A stretch of DNA of 64,000 nt, taken from contig NZ_CAJGZV010000001.1 in the NCBI RefSeq assembly GCF_904846065.1, positions 992,001-1,056,000 on the forward strand, read 5' to 3'. The DNA comes from Psychrobacter immobilis. GTDB lineage: Bacteria; Pseudomonadota; Gammaproteobacteria; Pseudomonadales; Moraxellaceae. This document shows positions 1 to 9,132 of the stretch, in pieces. The notes beneath the pieces are model-generated. The model was given only the letters and a program-made list of their open reading frames with translations. It searched no databases and was not told where the DNA came from. How positions within the stretch are numbered: position 1 is the stretch's first letter; each line of letters starts with the position of its first letter. The translations under genes and the position numbers were made by a program.

Positions 1-2
1 GT

Positions 3-92
3 TGCTATTTGGCAATTAGCCCGCTAAGCTTTTTATCGGTTAATGCTTACTTAGATAGTATGTTTGATATTATCGTTAAGCCAACTGGTTGA
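3..92 (+). CDS. 3' end of an unidentified gene cut by the window edge
   Basis: An open frame enters from the left edge and stops at a TGA at 90-92, giving about 29 residues that end in VKPTG. A hairpin lies just downstream. The fragment is too short to identify. BamB is often encoded before der, but this C-terminus does not resemble the BamB ending I know, so no function is assigned. It may also be a chance open frame. Confidence 0.3.
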   Translation, partial: CYLAISPLSFLSVNAYLDSMFDIIVKPTG

Positions 93-111
93 TTGCAATT
101 TTAGAGAACAC

Positions 112-133
112 AAACGCTGCTTCGTCAGCGTTT
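112..133 (+). terminator. Hairpin, possible terminator of the upstream gene
   Basis: Arms AAACGCTG (112-119) and CAGCGTTT (126-133) form an 8-bp stem around a 6-nt loop. Only a short T run follows, so termination strength is uncertain. The remaining stretch up to der (134-408) is AT-rich and shows no other convincing element. Confidence 0.4.
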
Positions 134-408
134 AGTGCCTTGTGTAAATTGCTTGTTTAAATACAGGCTTTCGCGTACTCTATGCGACCGATGCGCCGTA
201 GGTGCTATCCATATATATTATTTATTTATCATTTAGTCATCTTATGTACCACTCGCTAATTGTAAAATAGCTGACTATTATTTTTACTATTGTTTTATCA
301 TTCATTTTAATTTGCGGTCAAGAGCAGCTTATTCATGACTACTGTTATATCACTGGTTATAAGAATAACTGTACTGCCCGCCATTGTGCCTTTCACTGAG
401 AGTAACCC

Positions 409-1851
409 ATGAGTATCAAGCCTGTGGTCGCCTTAATTGGTCGTCCAAACGTCGGTAAATCCACCTTATTTAATCAGTTCACAAAAAGTCGGCAGGCATT
501 GGTTGCTGATTTGTCAGGACTGACTCGTGACCGTCAGTACGGTGATGCGACCTATGAAGACAAATCTTTTATCGTTGTAGACACTGGTGGTATTGGTGAG
601 GCGGATGATGGTAGCGGCAACATTGATGACTATATGTCTGAGCAATCGCATACAGCGATTCATGAAGCAGACATCATCGTATTTGTGGTAGATGCTCGTG
701 CTGGTATGATCGGCGCAGATGCTGAGATTGGTAAGTTTTTGCACACCCTTGGCAAACCAGTCTATGTGGTTGCCAATAAAGTCGATGGTGCTCACGACGC
801 TGCACCTGCCGAGTTTTATGCATTAGGATTGGGTGAGCCATATCCGATGGCGGCAAGTCATGGTCGCGGTGTCGGTAATTTGCTTGAAATATTGACAGCT
901 GATATGCCTGAGCAAGAGAATGTTGTAGAGCCAAAAGGTTTGAAGTTAGCGATCATAGGTCGTCCAAACGTTGGTAAATCTACGCTAGTCAATCGTCTAT
1001 TGGGTGAAGACCGAGTAGTGGTTTTTGATATGCCCGGTACCACGCGTGACAGTATTTATATTCCTTATACACGCGAAGGTAAAGACTACGTCTTAATCGA
1101 TACCGCCGGTGTGCGCCGCCGCGGCAGAATTGATGAAAAAGTAGAGAAGTTCTCGGTCATTAAAACCCTGCAAGCAATCGAGGATTCTAACGTAACCGTT
1201 ATTGTTATTGATGCGCATGAAGGTATCGTTGATCAAGACTTGCATATGATTGGCTATGCGCTTGATGCGGGTCGTGCTTTAGTTGTTGCGATTAATAAGT
1301 GGGATGGTCTGACTGCTGATCAGAAAAATTATATCAAGATTGAGATGGATCGCCGCTTTAACTTTATCCCTTATGTAAAAGTGCATCTAATCTCAGCACT
1401 ACATGGTACGGGTGTGGGTAATCTATACCCGTCTATCTTGCGTGCTTATAAATCTTCGATGTTTGAAGTGTCAACCAATCGTTTGACTCAGATTCTGCAA
1501 GATGCGGTGACAGCCAATCCTCCACCAACGGTTGCTGGTCGCCGTATTAAACTGCGCTTTGCTCACATCGGTGGTCACAATCCGCCCGTGATTGTCATTC
1601 ATGGTAACCAAACCAGCGCGCTACCTAAGAGCTATCAGCGTTATCTGGAGAACCAATTCCGTCAAGTATTTAAGCTCGAAGGCACGCCGCTCAACGTTGT
1701 TCTTAAACAAAATGACAACCCATATGCCAACAAGAGCGATACGCCAACCAAAGCGAAGACGCAACAGCTGCGCCAACGCGAGCGTAATCGGGCACAAAAA
1801 TTTACTACCAAAGATAAGCAGAAATTCACCAATAAAGATAAAAAGCGTTAA
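409..1851 (+). CDS. der: Ribosome biogenesis GTPase Der (EngA)
   Basis: Der is an essential GTPase with two consecutive G domains that acts in maturation of the 50S ribosomal subunit. The first G domain has a P-loop GRPNVGKS at residues 11-18 and DTGG at 58-61. The second has an identical P-loop at 184-191, DTAG near 231 and the NKWD base-recognition motif near 296. The C-terminal KH-like domain follows and ends in a Lys/Arg/Gln-rich tail of roughly 45 residues. The length of 480 residues fits the family. The start ATG is the only one that keeps the first P-loop at the normal distance from the N-terminus. The gene stands alone, with a 220-bp gap to the sensor kinase downstream. Confidence 0.98.
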   Translation: MSIKPVVALIGRPNVGKSTLFNQFTKSRQALVADLSGLTRDRQYGDATYEDKSFIVVDTGGIGEADDGSGNIDDYMSEQSHTAIHEADIIVFVVDARAGMIGADAEIGKFLHTLGKPVYVVANKVDGAHDAAPAEFYALGLGEPYPMAASHGRGVGNLLEILTADMPEQENVVEPKGLKLAIIGRPNVGKSTLVNRLLGEDRVVVFDMPGTTRDSIYIPYTREGKDYVLIDTAGVRRRGRIDEKVEKFSVIKTLQAIEDSNVTVIVIDAHEGIVDQDLHMIGYALDAGRALVVAINKWDGLTADQKNYIKIEMDRRFNFIPYVKVHLISALHGTGVGNLYPSILRAYKSSMFEVSTNRLTQILQDAVTANPPPTVAGRRIKLRFAHIGGHNPPVIVIHGNQTSALPKSYQRYLENQFRQVFKLEGTPLNVVLKQNDNPYANKSDTPTKAKTQQLRQRERNRAQKFTTKDKQKFTNKDKKR

Positions 1852-1937
1852 TTTAGCAAAATGATGAAGGTCTTTATATTGTTGTAGTAAATAAAGACTG
1901 TTTTATTCTATTGTTGATGCTTCTCTGTAATGTGCTA

Positions 1938-1968
1938 TATCATGATGATTATATCGGTCATCATGATA
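1938..1968. promoter_or_regulatory. 11-bp perfect inverted repeat upstream of the sensor kinase
   Basis: Arms TATCATGATGA (1938-1948) and TCATCATGATA (1958-1968) are perfectly complementary around a 9-nt spacer. No T tract follows, so it looks more like an operator or cruciform than an intrinsic terminator. It lies about 100 bp before the kinase start. A TATAAT hexamer at 2037-2042 could be the -10 box of the kinase promoter, but no good -35 box was seen. Confidence 0.4.
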
Positions 1969-2071
1969 CATTAATACGTTGTTAAGTTTTATTAACATGT
2001 GATATTTCCCTCACTACTCCTACAAAATACCTGTACTATAATCAAAAGTTTTCTTAACTCAGTTAAGTAAT

Positions 2072-4009
2072 ATGAACAACCGTCCCTCTCAAACCATCTC
2101 TACGCTTATTTGGCGTTCTGTCGTACAAGCCATTATTTTGGCTGTGTTGGCAGGCTTCTTGATGTCTATCGTTTATGGTTTGTTATACCACTATAAAGAG
2201 AAGCGTCAGCATATCCAGCAATTGGCTACCATGTTGACCACCAGCGCATCGACAGCCGATGGTGCTGATATCGTGGCTGAGCAAGTGAGATTCTTGTTAG
2301 AAAGTGAACCCAGCATTAGAAGTATTTTATTTTATTCAACACCCAAACCTATTGATGAAGTTAATCAATCCAGAGATGATTGGAAGAATGCCTTATTTGC
2401 AGATACTGTCAGCTTCAATTATCCCGTTACCAGTGACGATATCGGTGATGATAGCGCGCTAAATACGTTAAACAGCAGTCAGCAATCGTCCACGACTTTA
2501 TCAAATGGTGAGCAAGAATCGTCAGCGTCTAGTGAGGCCAATAAAAATAGCGCGTTAGTTGGATATATTAATCTCACTTTAGATGTGAACACCCTACGTT
2601 CACATTGGTTTCGAAGCAATATATTGCTATGGCTTATCACCACGATATTGACGGTACTTTGGGTATTGTACATTCTGCGCAAACTCAAATGGCCAATCAG
2701 AGATATTGAAGCTTTGAAAGAAGTCTGTCACATCGTTGTGAAAAACCCAGAGCTTGAGCAGTTACCAGTGATTCCACAGCTTTTTGAATTTCAGGAACTG
2801 GTACAAATCAAGCAAACTTTGTCTGTATTGTTTGATCGTTTACAGAAAGTCCAACAAGATTATGAGGCGCTTGCTATTTTTGAGCAGCAATTACACAACA
2901 AAGATGTATCTCTCGATGTGCAGCTGCATAACTTTCAAAGCATGATCACCCATGAGCTGAAAACTTCGCTAAATGCTATCGTAGGCGGTTTACAGCTGTT
3001 AGATTACGATACCCTCAATAGAGAACAAAAAGATGCGGTTGAAATTATCAGTGACGGCAGTGATAAATTGGTGTCGTCGCTTGATCATATTATCCAATTG
3101 AATCAAATACAAAAAGGTCAGATGAGTATTAGTTGTATTGCGTTCAATCCACTGCAGTTAATCGCCGATCTGTTGGCAGAATATGAGCCTATTGCTCGGC
3201 AAAAAAGGCTAGAGTTGATTAACCGTATTCATCATATAGACTATGGTCTGGAAGGGGATGCGGAAAAAATAAAACAAATATTATCGATATTACTGAGTAA
3301 TGCGATTAAGTTTACTCCAGCGGGGCAGGTGACTATTACGTCGCAATTGACTCATTTTGATAAAAGCAATCGCTGGCAAATTAGCGTGAAAGACACAGGT
3401 ATTGGTATCGATAGTACTCATATCGATGATATTTTTAATCCTTTTTTCCAAGTAGATTCATCACAAACTCGTCAATATGAAGGCTCAGGTGTTGGTTTGC
3501 CAGTCGTCAAGCAAATGGCTCAGCTGATGGGCGCTACTATAGAGGTAGATAGCACGTTAGGGTCAGGTACCCAATTCATGCTGACCATATCGATGACCAA
3601 TAAACAGCAGTCTCGGCAGCAGCATTTATTGGCTGGATTGACTATTATTTACTATTATTATCATGAAGTTGGGTTTTTAGCGAAAGAGTTAGAGCGTTTA
3701 GGCGCGACGGTCATTTATCGTCAGCATGAAGCACTGGTTATAGAGGAGATGAGTATAAGACAGGTGAATATGGTGATGTTTGCGGAAGATATTTTTCCAA
3801 GTAAAGCTGAGTCGTTAGCCAAGCGTATTCGTCAATTTGAAAGTGAACATCGGGCTTTATTGGTATATTGGTATCCACCACATCGAGCGAAGCAGTTAGA
3901 TAGCTTTGAGCATGGTTTAAAAGCAGCTGGTGTCGATTACTGTTATAGCGCCACTTATAAAGATAAAGCATTAAGCGACTTGCTTAAGCGCTGGTTGGTA
4001 TGGACGTAA
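2072..4009 (+). CDS. Membrane sensor histidine kinase with degenerate receiver-like C-terminal domain
   Basis: This is an inner membrane two-component sensor. Membrane segments at about residues 16-39 and 183-202 flank a periplasmic region of about 140 residues that contains a Ser/Asn-rich stretch near 130-160. The HisKA phosphoacceptor is His294 in a THELKTS context. The ATPase domain has its N-box Asn at 410, then DTGIGID and GSGVGLP glycine boxes. Residues about 520-645 fit a receiver fold in hydrophobic pattern, but the segment that should carry the phosphorylated Asp reads MVMFAED near 567-573, with Ala where Asp is expected. No response regulator gene is adjacent. The layout recalls BarA/GacS-type kinases, but it lacks a clear Hpt domain and no orthology is claimed. 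Confidence 0.85.
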   Translation: MNNRPSQTISTLIWRSVVQAIILAVLAGFLMSIVYGLLYHYKEKRQHIQQLATMLTTSASTADGADIVAEQVRFLLESEPSIRSILFYSTPKPIDEVNQSRDDWKNALFADTVSFNYPVTSDDIGDDSALNTLNSSQQSSTTLSNGEQESSASSEANKNSALVGYINLTLDVNTLRSHWFRSNILLWLITTILTVLWVLYILRKLKWPIRDIEALKEVCHIVVKNPELEQLPVIPQLFEFQELVQIKQTLSVLFDRLQKVQQDYEALAIFEQQLHNKDVSLDVQLHNFQSMITHELKTSLNAIVGGLQLLDYDTLNREQKDAVEIISDGSDKLVSSLDHIIQLNQIQKGQMSISCIAFNPLQLIADLLAEYEPIARQKRLELINRIHHIDYGLEGDAEKIKQILSILLSNAIKFTPAGQVTITSQLTHFDKSNRWQISVKDTGIGIDSTHIDDIFNPFFQVDSSQTRQYEGSGVGLPVVKQMAQLMGATIEVDSTLGSGTQFMLTISMTNKQQSRQQHLLAGLTIIYYYYHEVGFLAKELERLGATVIYRQHEALVIEEMSIRQVNMVMFAEDIFPSKAESLAKRIRQFESEHRALLVYWYPPHRAKQLDSFEHGLKAAGVDYCYSATYKDKALSDLLKRWLVWT

Positions 4010-4254
4010 GAGGACTAAAGGATTTGTCACGCTTACTGTACTAACCTCGTTTAATGTACTCGATTGCCTTTCATTTACTCATTTACTGTAAATAGTTTCG
4101 AACATCGTATTTTCGACAAGAGTGCTTGCTTTTAATCTGAAAAATATGATGAACGAGGGCAAACCTGCTAATTCTAGCAAATCAGTGTTTATCACAGTTT
4201 TATGATGACACTACTTAATAGCAATAATAAAATCTGTGCGGTGAATGAAGACAT

Positions 4255-4287
4255 AAAAAAGACGCCCCGTTTTGAGGCGTCTTTTTT
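4255..4287. terminator. Bidirectional intrinsic terminator between kinase and dacC
   Basis: An A6 run plus GACGCC (4255-4266) pairs with GGCGTC plus T6 (4276-4287). The A and T tracts on both sides suit the two convergent genes. The rest of 4010-4327 shows nothing else. Confidence 0.85.
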
Positions 4288-4327
4288 GTCAGTAATGTTC
4301 TTGAGAAATAGCTTCTACTAATATTCT

Positions 4328-5494
4328 CTAAAACAGATTTTGTGCCCAACGTACGACACGCTGCCAAGTGCGGCTCATAAAGCCTGATTGCTCGATATCA
4401 CTGGTCGCTATAATAGGCACTGAAGCCACCGCTTTACCATCAATAACGGCCATCATTTTGCCAATTTCTTGACCTTTTTTGATGGGTGCTTCTAAGCTTT
4501 CAGGAATATCTACCACAGTCGTGATTTTGTTTTTTTGCGTTTTGCTGGTTAGAATTTGCAAATTATCCGCAGTGACTAGCTCGACTTCATCAGCTTCACC
4601 GAACCAGACTGGAACTTTGCTGACGAATTGTCCGGCAGGTGCTTTGGTGACAGTAGTGAAGTGGCCAAAGCCCCAGTTGAGCAGCTCACGTGATTGATCG
4701 GCACGTGCTTGCTGGCTCTCTGTTCCCATAATCACAGAAATCAAGCGCATGCCATCACGATTGCTTGAAGCCGCTAAGCAATAGCCTGCAGCATCAGTGT
4801 GGCCAGTTTTTAAACCATCGACGGTTGGGTCGGTTGCAAGTAGAGCATTACGGTTACCTTGAGTAATACCGTTATAGGTGAACTCTTTTTCTGCATAAAT
4901 ACCATAATAGTCACCGCTATTCTTGATAATAGCACGTGACAATTTGGCTAAATCTAGTGCTGATGCCTCATGCCCTTCGTCAGGCATACCAGTAGAGTTG
5001 ACGAAATGGGTGTTTTTCATACCAAGCTTTTCTGCTTGCTCATTCATCAAGATAGCAAATGAGGCTTCGCTACCAGCGATATGCTCAGCCATAGCTTTTG
5101 AGGCGTCATTACCTGATTGAATAATAATACCGCGTAGCATGTCGATAACACTCGCAGATTTATTTACCGGCACATACATGCAAGACTGGCTGCTACTACC
5201 ACGACACCAAGCATTTGGACTCATTATGACTTGGTCATCTTCTTTGAGGTCGCCTGATGCTAAGCGCTGCTCAATGATGTAGCTGGTCATCATTTTTGTC
5301 AAAGACGCTGGCGGTAGCGACTCATTGGCGTTCTTTTGTGCCAAAATCTCACCAGTATTATAATCCATCAATACATAGGCGGTATTATCCATCTCAGGCG
5401 GCTGGATGGCTGCGTTTGCCATCACTGCACTCATAGAGATACTCACACCGACTACCAGCTGCACCAGCTGATTTTTTACACGCTTTACTGTCAT
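4328..5494 (-). CDS. dacC: D-alanyl-D-alanine carboxypeptidase (PBP5/6 family)
   Basis: This low-molecular-mass penicillin-binding protein removes the terminal D-Ala from peptidoglycan stem peptides in the periplasm. It has an N-terminal signal peptide ending near residue 29 (AMANAA-like cleavage region). The three active-site motifs are S64-x-x-K67 (SLTK), SGN at 127-129 and KTG at 229-231. A PBP5-type C-terminal beta domain follows, and the last 18 residues form an amphipathic helix rich in Trp, Arg and Phe that should anchor the enzyme to the outer face of the inner membrane. The length of 388 residues is normal. Whether it corresponds to dacA or dacC of E. coli cannot be decided from sequence alone. 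Confidence 0.93.
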   Translation of the reverse strand: MTVKRVKNQLVQLVVGVSISMSAVMANAAIQPPEMDNTAYVLMDYNTGEILAQKNANESLPPASLTKMMTSYIIEQRLASGDLKEDDQVIMSPNAWCRGSSSQSCMYVPVNKSASVIDMLRGIIIQSGNDASKAMAEHIAGSEASFAILMNEQAEKLGMKNTHFVNSTGMPDEGHEASALDLAKLSRAIIKNSGDYYGIYAEKEFTYNGITQGNRNALLATDPTVDGLKTGHTDAAGYCLAASSNRDGMRLISVIMGTESQQARADQSRELLNWGFGHFTTVTKAPAGQFVSKVPVWFGEADEVELVTADNLQILTSKTQKNKITTVVDIPESLEAPIKKGQEIGKMMAVIDGKAVASVPIIATSDIEQSGFMSRTWQRVVRWAQNLF

Positions 5495-6070
5495 ATATCG
5501 TTACACCGCATCATGAAACCAAATGTATCTACCGCTTGTACCTTGCACTAAATCTTATGCATCATTTTAAGTAGCCTGTCTTAAACATTCTGTTTAAAAA
5601 CAATGTATTAATAAGAGTGGTGATGGCTGAGCGACAGACATAAAATTAACGCCTTATCTTAGCAAAATGCCAACCGATGGGGAATCGATAAATGCAAAAA
5701 AAGACCCGATTAAAAAGAAAGAGTGGTAAGAAGTAAACGTTTGCTCAGACTAATACTGCCACAGTGCCTCGAATAGAAATAATTCGACTGTCATAAAAAA
5801 GCTTACGGTCATCCTGTTGGTATAAACAGAATTAACGTAAGCTTTCTTGTTACTTATAAGCCTGATGAACAAGCTTACAAGCTGTCGCTAAATAGCCCAT
5901 ATTCAACGTTCCAAAACAGATAATGCCATGATTTATTGTCATTAATTATAGCTGACTTTATCAATTTGGGATCAATGCTAGGGCATAGCTATTGTAGGGG
6001 AGACGATAGGATGTATGATAAGTAAGCCAATTATAATGTTGTAATTGTTGAGCTTAGTTATGATATTCCA
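5495..6070. other. Intergenic stretch without recognisable genes
   Basis: This AT-rich region lies between two minus-strand genes. It holds the probable terminator at 5795-5844 and presumably the dacC promoter near its left end. No open frame with a credible ribosome binding site was seen. Confidence 0.6.
5795..5844 (-). terminator. Probable terminator of the 145-residue secreted protein gene
   Basis: AAGCTTACG and its complement CGTAAGCTT form an outer stem, with a smaller inner hairpin (CTGTT/AACAG). On the minus strand the stem is followed by a T run. The long loop lowers certainty. Confidence 0.5.
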
Positions 6071-6508
6071 CTACTGGTATTCAGCGTTCGCCAAATCTTC
6101 GCATAGAGCTTTGTTGTCTTGTTTAGAGAAGCCCATTGTCCAGCTACGAATGCCTTGTAATATCTGGCGATAATCTTGCTGAGTGGATAGATATTGAATC
6201 GCTGCTTTTGGATCTTCTAAAGACGGCATCAACTCGTGAAGCTGCACGTTATAAGATTTATAAAAGCGCTGTTTTTGTTTGCCATTGAGCATCGGTGGAC
6301 ATATCTCTGATAGCACTTGCATGACCGCAATTTCATGTTTGGTAACATTGATGCCAGACATATCTAGAGGTATGGTTGTAGCAGAATTATTCGCCGCAAA
6401 GGATGCTTGAGACAGCATGGCAACAGACGTTACCAGTCCTGCAAGACTAATTTTGGACGCCGTCTTTGCTATCACAGAAGCTATAGATAATATCGATTGA
6501 TTTTTCAT
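6071..6508 (-). CDS. Small secreted protein of unknown function
   Basis: A 145-residue protein with a long N-terminal signal peptide; cleavage is likely after the ASFA segment near residue 38. The mature part of about 105 residues is mostly helical in character and has two cysteines (in an EICPP segment and an ALCEDLA segment near the C-terminus) that could pair in the periplasm. I recognise no domain or catalytic motif. The gene stands alone with about 600 bp of non-coding DNA on each side. It is probably a genus- or family-restricted periplasmic protein. The ATG follows directly after an AT-rich leader. Confidence 0.75.
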   Translation of the reverse strand: MKNQSILSIASVIAKTASKISLAGLVTSVAMLSQASFAANNSATTIPLDMSGINVTKHEIAVMQVLSEICPPMLNGKQKQRFYKSYNVQLHELMPSLEDPKAAIQYLSTQQDYRQILQGIRSWTMGFSKQDNKALCEDLANAEYQ

Positions 6509-7130
6509 GCAGTATTACACTCGCTTATCTTTAATTAATGGTGATATGTTAATGGGTAAAAAAACAAAAGTCACATAAAATATTGATTTATGTGTAGATA
6601 TCTTGTGAGCCAAAGCTCTTTTTGAGCAACATATCAGCAGCATAGACTCATAAGTTACGTCAGCATAAAAATATAAGTTTGTATTGTTGTAAGGTGTTGC
6701 CTATTGTAACGTCACGCCAAGTTTTTTTGCTGTTATTGATGCAGATATCATCGTGATAAAATTATAAATTGAATAGATTCTGCGCAAAGACTGGGTTCGT
6801 GTCAGCGTATTATTAGGGTATAATCGCCCAAAATTATGGTGGCATCCGCGTTTTGCTCTATCAATTTGTTCATATCCATGCTGTGATATAAACACAGTGT
6901 TATTTTATTTGATAGCGGTATGGCTTTTTTAACTTTGATAGTAAATTCAGCTATCATTTGACGCTCGTTAAATGCTGTGTATAAATACTATTTATGCAGA
7001 AAAAGCCAATGTGGATGTCAGCGTCAACAGTATGATCACACAATCTAACCACCATTTTCGGGTCTGATTATAGCAATTTTATGCGGCTAAAGTTCATAAG
7101 TGGACAGGCGGTCATTAATGAGTATATTGA
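6509..7130. other. Long non-coding stretch before surE
   Basis: About 620 bp with no credible gene. A TATAAT hexamer lies in GGGTATAATCG near 6817-6827, but no matching -35 box was found. A short minus-strand open frame at 6701-6895 has no ribosome binding site or recognisable product and is not called. A small RNA here cannot be excluded. Confidence 0.5.
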
Positions 7131-7136
7131 GTGAAA

Positions 7137-7949
7137 ATGAAATTTTTAATTAGTAATGATGATGGGGTTTATGCACCAGGGTTATTGGCATTATATCAAG
7201 CCCTGTCTGCTATTGCAGAGGTGGTAGTGGTTGCGCCAAACAGTGAGCAAAGTGGCTGCGCGAGTGCTTTGAGCCTATCGATGCCATTATATACTCATCA
7301 ATTGGATTCTGGTTTTATAGCGGTAAATGGTTCGCCCGCGGACTGTGTACATTTGGCACTGCATGAATTGTATCCTGATACGCGTTTTGATTGTGTGATT
7401 ACTGGTATCAATTCTGGTGCTAATCTTGGTCAAGACGTTTTATTTTCGGGTACCTTTGGTGCTGCATTAACCGCACAGCTCTTTGGAATACCTGCCATTG
7501 CGACTTCCCTAGTGGGCGGCGGCGTCAAAGGAGAAGGGCAAGAGCAGACCAGTCATCATCAAATGGCGGCAGCTGAAATTGTTAAATTATTGATAGAAAC
7601 ACCGATATTAGATGCTTGCAAAAATTTGCCCTATCATGTATTAAACGTTAATATTCCTGATGTAGATAGTGCTGATGATATCAAAGGTCGGAAAATAACG
7701 GCGTTAGGGCACCGTCAGATTGCGCGTCCTGTACATCATGTGGTCGATCCACGTGGGCGTGATGCTTATTGGTTGTCGCTACGTAAACGCCCACATGAGT
7801 TGCCATTAGGAACTGAAGATTTGCAGTCCTCTGCAACAGATATGACGGATGATCAAGCGGTAGCGGCGGGTTATATCAGTTTATCACCAGTGCGCCTGCA
7901 TCATACGCCAGCAGACACGCTTAAAACGCTGTCGGCGTTAATGCTATAA
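7137..7949 (+). CDS. surE: 5'/3'-nucleotidase SurE
   Basis: SurE is a metal-dependent phosphatase that dephosphorylates nucleoside monophosphates and short polyphosphate, and is linked to stress survival. The N-terminal metal-binding motif SNDDG comes within the first ten residues. The conserved NGSPADCVHLA segment and the GINSGANLG motif follow. Two starts are possible: GTG at 7131 and ATG at 7137. The ATG is preferred because it places SNDDG at the usual distance from the N-terminus and has a GAG element just upstream. This gives 270 residues. The gene precedes the nlpD-like gene, an order common in gammaproteobacteria, although pcm is absent here. Confidence 0.95.
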   Translation: MKFLISNDDGVYAPGLLALYQALSAIAEVVVVAPNSEQSGCASALSLSMPLYTHQLDSGFIAVNGSPADCVHLALHELYPDTRFDCVITGINSGANLGQDVLFSGTFGAALTAQLFGIPAIATSLVGGGVKGEGQEQTSHHQMAAAEIVKLLIETPILDACKNLPYHVLNVNIPDVDSADDIKGRKITALGHRQIARPVHHVVDPRGRDAYWLSLRKRPHELPLGTEDLQSSATDMTDDQAVAAGYISLSPVRLHHTPADTLKTLSALML

Positions 7950-8198
7950 ATTTACGCTGCCAAAATGCGTCAAACAGCTGGTCAATATCCTGATATTATC
8001 TGCACTATTTTTCTTATTTGGCTGCCATTTATCTCATTTTTATCACCATTTTCAAAATGAGGACACGCCTTAGAAAATGGTTTACTATCGAGTGATTGAT
8101 AATGGTATTTGCCAAATACTAAACGGTATAAAAGTTAGCAAAATGCTTGTGAGTAACACAAGGAGTTTGTGAGTAACATAAAGAATAGGAAATCTTGT

Positions 8199-8993
8199 AT
8201 GAAGAAGCTTATTGCTGGATCGCGCTTTGCAACAGTGGCATTGATAGGTACTTTAACAGCAGCAACGTTAACGATGGTGGGCTGTGCAACCAAGCCTACT
8301 TACCAATCAGCCAACCAAGCGGGACCTAAGATTATTACCAATGCACAAGGCGTTCCTAACTACCATCGTGTACAGCGTGGCGATACGGTCAGCCAGATTG
8401 CTGAGCGCTATCGTCTCAGTTACCGTCAAATCGGTTCGCTCAATGGTTTAGACAGCAAGTATACAATTTATAGTGGTCAATGGCTCAAGCTGTGGCAAGG
8501 TACGCCAACCGATAACAATCGTTATAACGCGCCTACAACGACACAGCCAACGTACACACCACCTGTAACGAGCGTGCCTAATAATAGCTCACAAAGCCCT
8601 GTATACGAAGTGACGGCTAACGCAACGTCAGGCTATGAATATCCAAGTCGCAATCAAGTGACTCGTAACTTTGATGCGGCAGCGGGCACGATGGGTATGT
8701 GGTTTGCTGGTAATATCGGTGATCCCGTACTTGCTAGCCAATCTGGCACGGTACTGTATTCGGGCGATGGTCTGCCAGAGTATGGCAATCTTATTATGAT
8801 TCGTCATAGTGATAATTACATCACCGCTTATGCGCATAATAGTCAGCTACTGGTCAAAGAAGGCGATGCTGTACAGCGCGGTCAGCGCATTGCAAACATG
8901 GGTAACAGTGGCCAAACCAATCAGGTCGGCTTAGAGTTCCAAGTGCGCTTAAATGGCAATCCTATTGATCCACGTGCGGTACTGGGGCGTTAA
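8199..8993 (+). CDS. nlpD: NlpD/EnvC-like lipoprotein, LysM plus degenerate M23 peptidase domain
   Basis: This is probably an activator of periplasmic N-acetylmuramyl-L-alanine amidases at division. From the ATG at 8199 it has a short signal peptide and lipobox ending in Cys (MVGC). A LysM domain (HRVQRGDT through GQWLKL) binds peptidoglycan. A Pro/Thr-rich linker follows, and then an M23 fold. The M23 zinc ligands are missing: the usual H-x-H near the end is replaced by LEFQV, which fits a non-catalytic activator. An in-frame GTG at 8169 has a stronger AAGGAG site and would add ten residues, so the start is uncertain. No rpoS follows, unlike in enterics. Confidence 0.9.
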   Translation: MKKLIAGSRFATVALIGTLTAATLTMVGCATKPTYQSANQAGPKIITNAQGVPNYHRVQRGDTVSQIAERYRLSYRQIGSLNGLDSKYTIYSGQWLKLWQGTPTDNNRYNAPTTTQPTYTPPVTSVPNNSSQSPVYEVTANATSGYEYPSRNQVTRNFDAAAGTMGMWFAGNIGDPVLASQSGTVLYSGDGLPEYGNLIMIRHSDNYITAYAHNSQLLVKEGDAVQRGQRIANMGNSGQTNQVGLEFQVRLNGNPIDPRAVLGR

Positions 8994-9132
8994 ACGTGAT
9001 GCCAAGTAGTGACTGATTTGGCAAGTTTAGTGGCTTTATTCAGAGCGCTTGAATTTCAGAGTGTTTGAATAAAGCCACTTTAACTAAATCGGTTTATTTG
9101 AGTCGCTTTACTTATTCATACTTGAGAATTTT

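Noticed and set aside
6701..6895. 64-codon minus-strand frame in the gap before surE
   Set aside because: No ribosome binding site, no domain, and composition typical of chance translation; left as non-coding.
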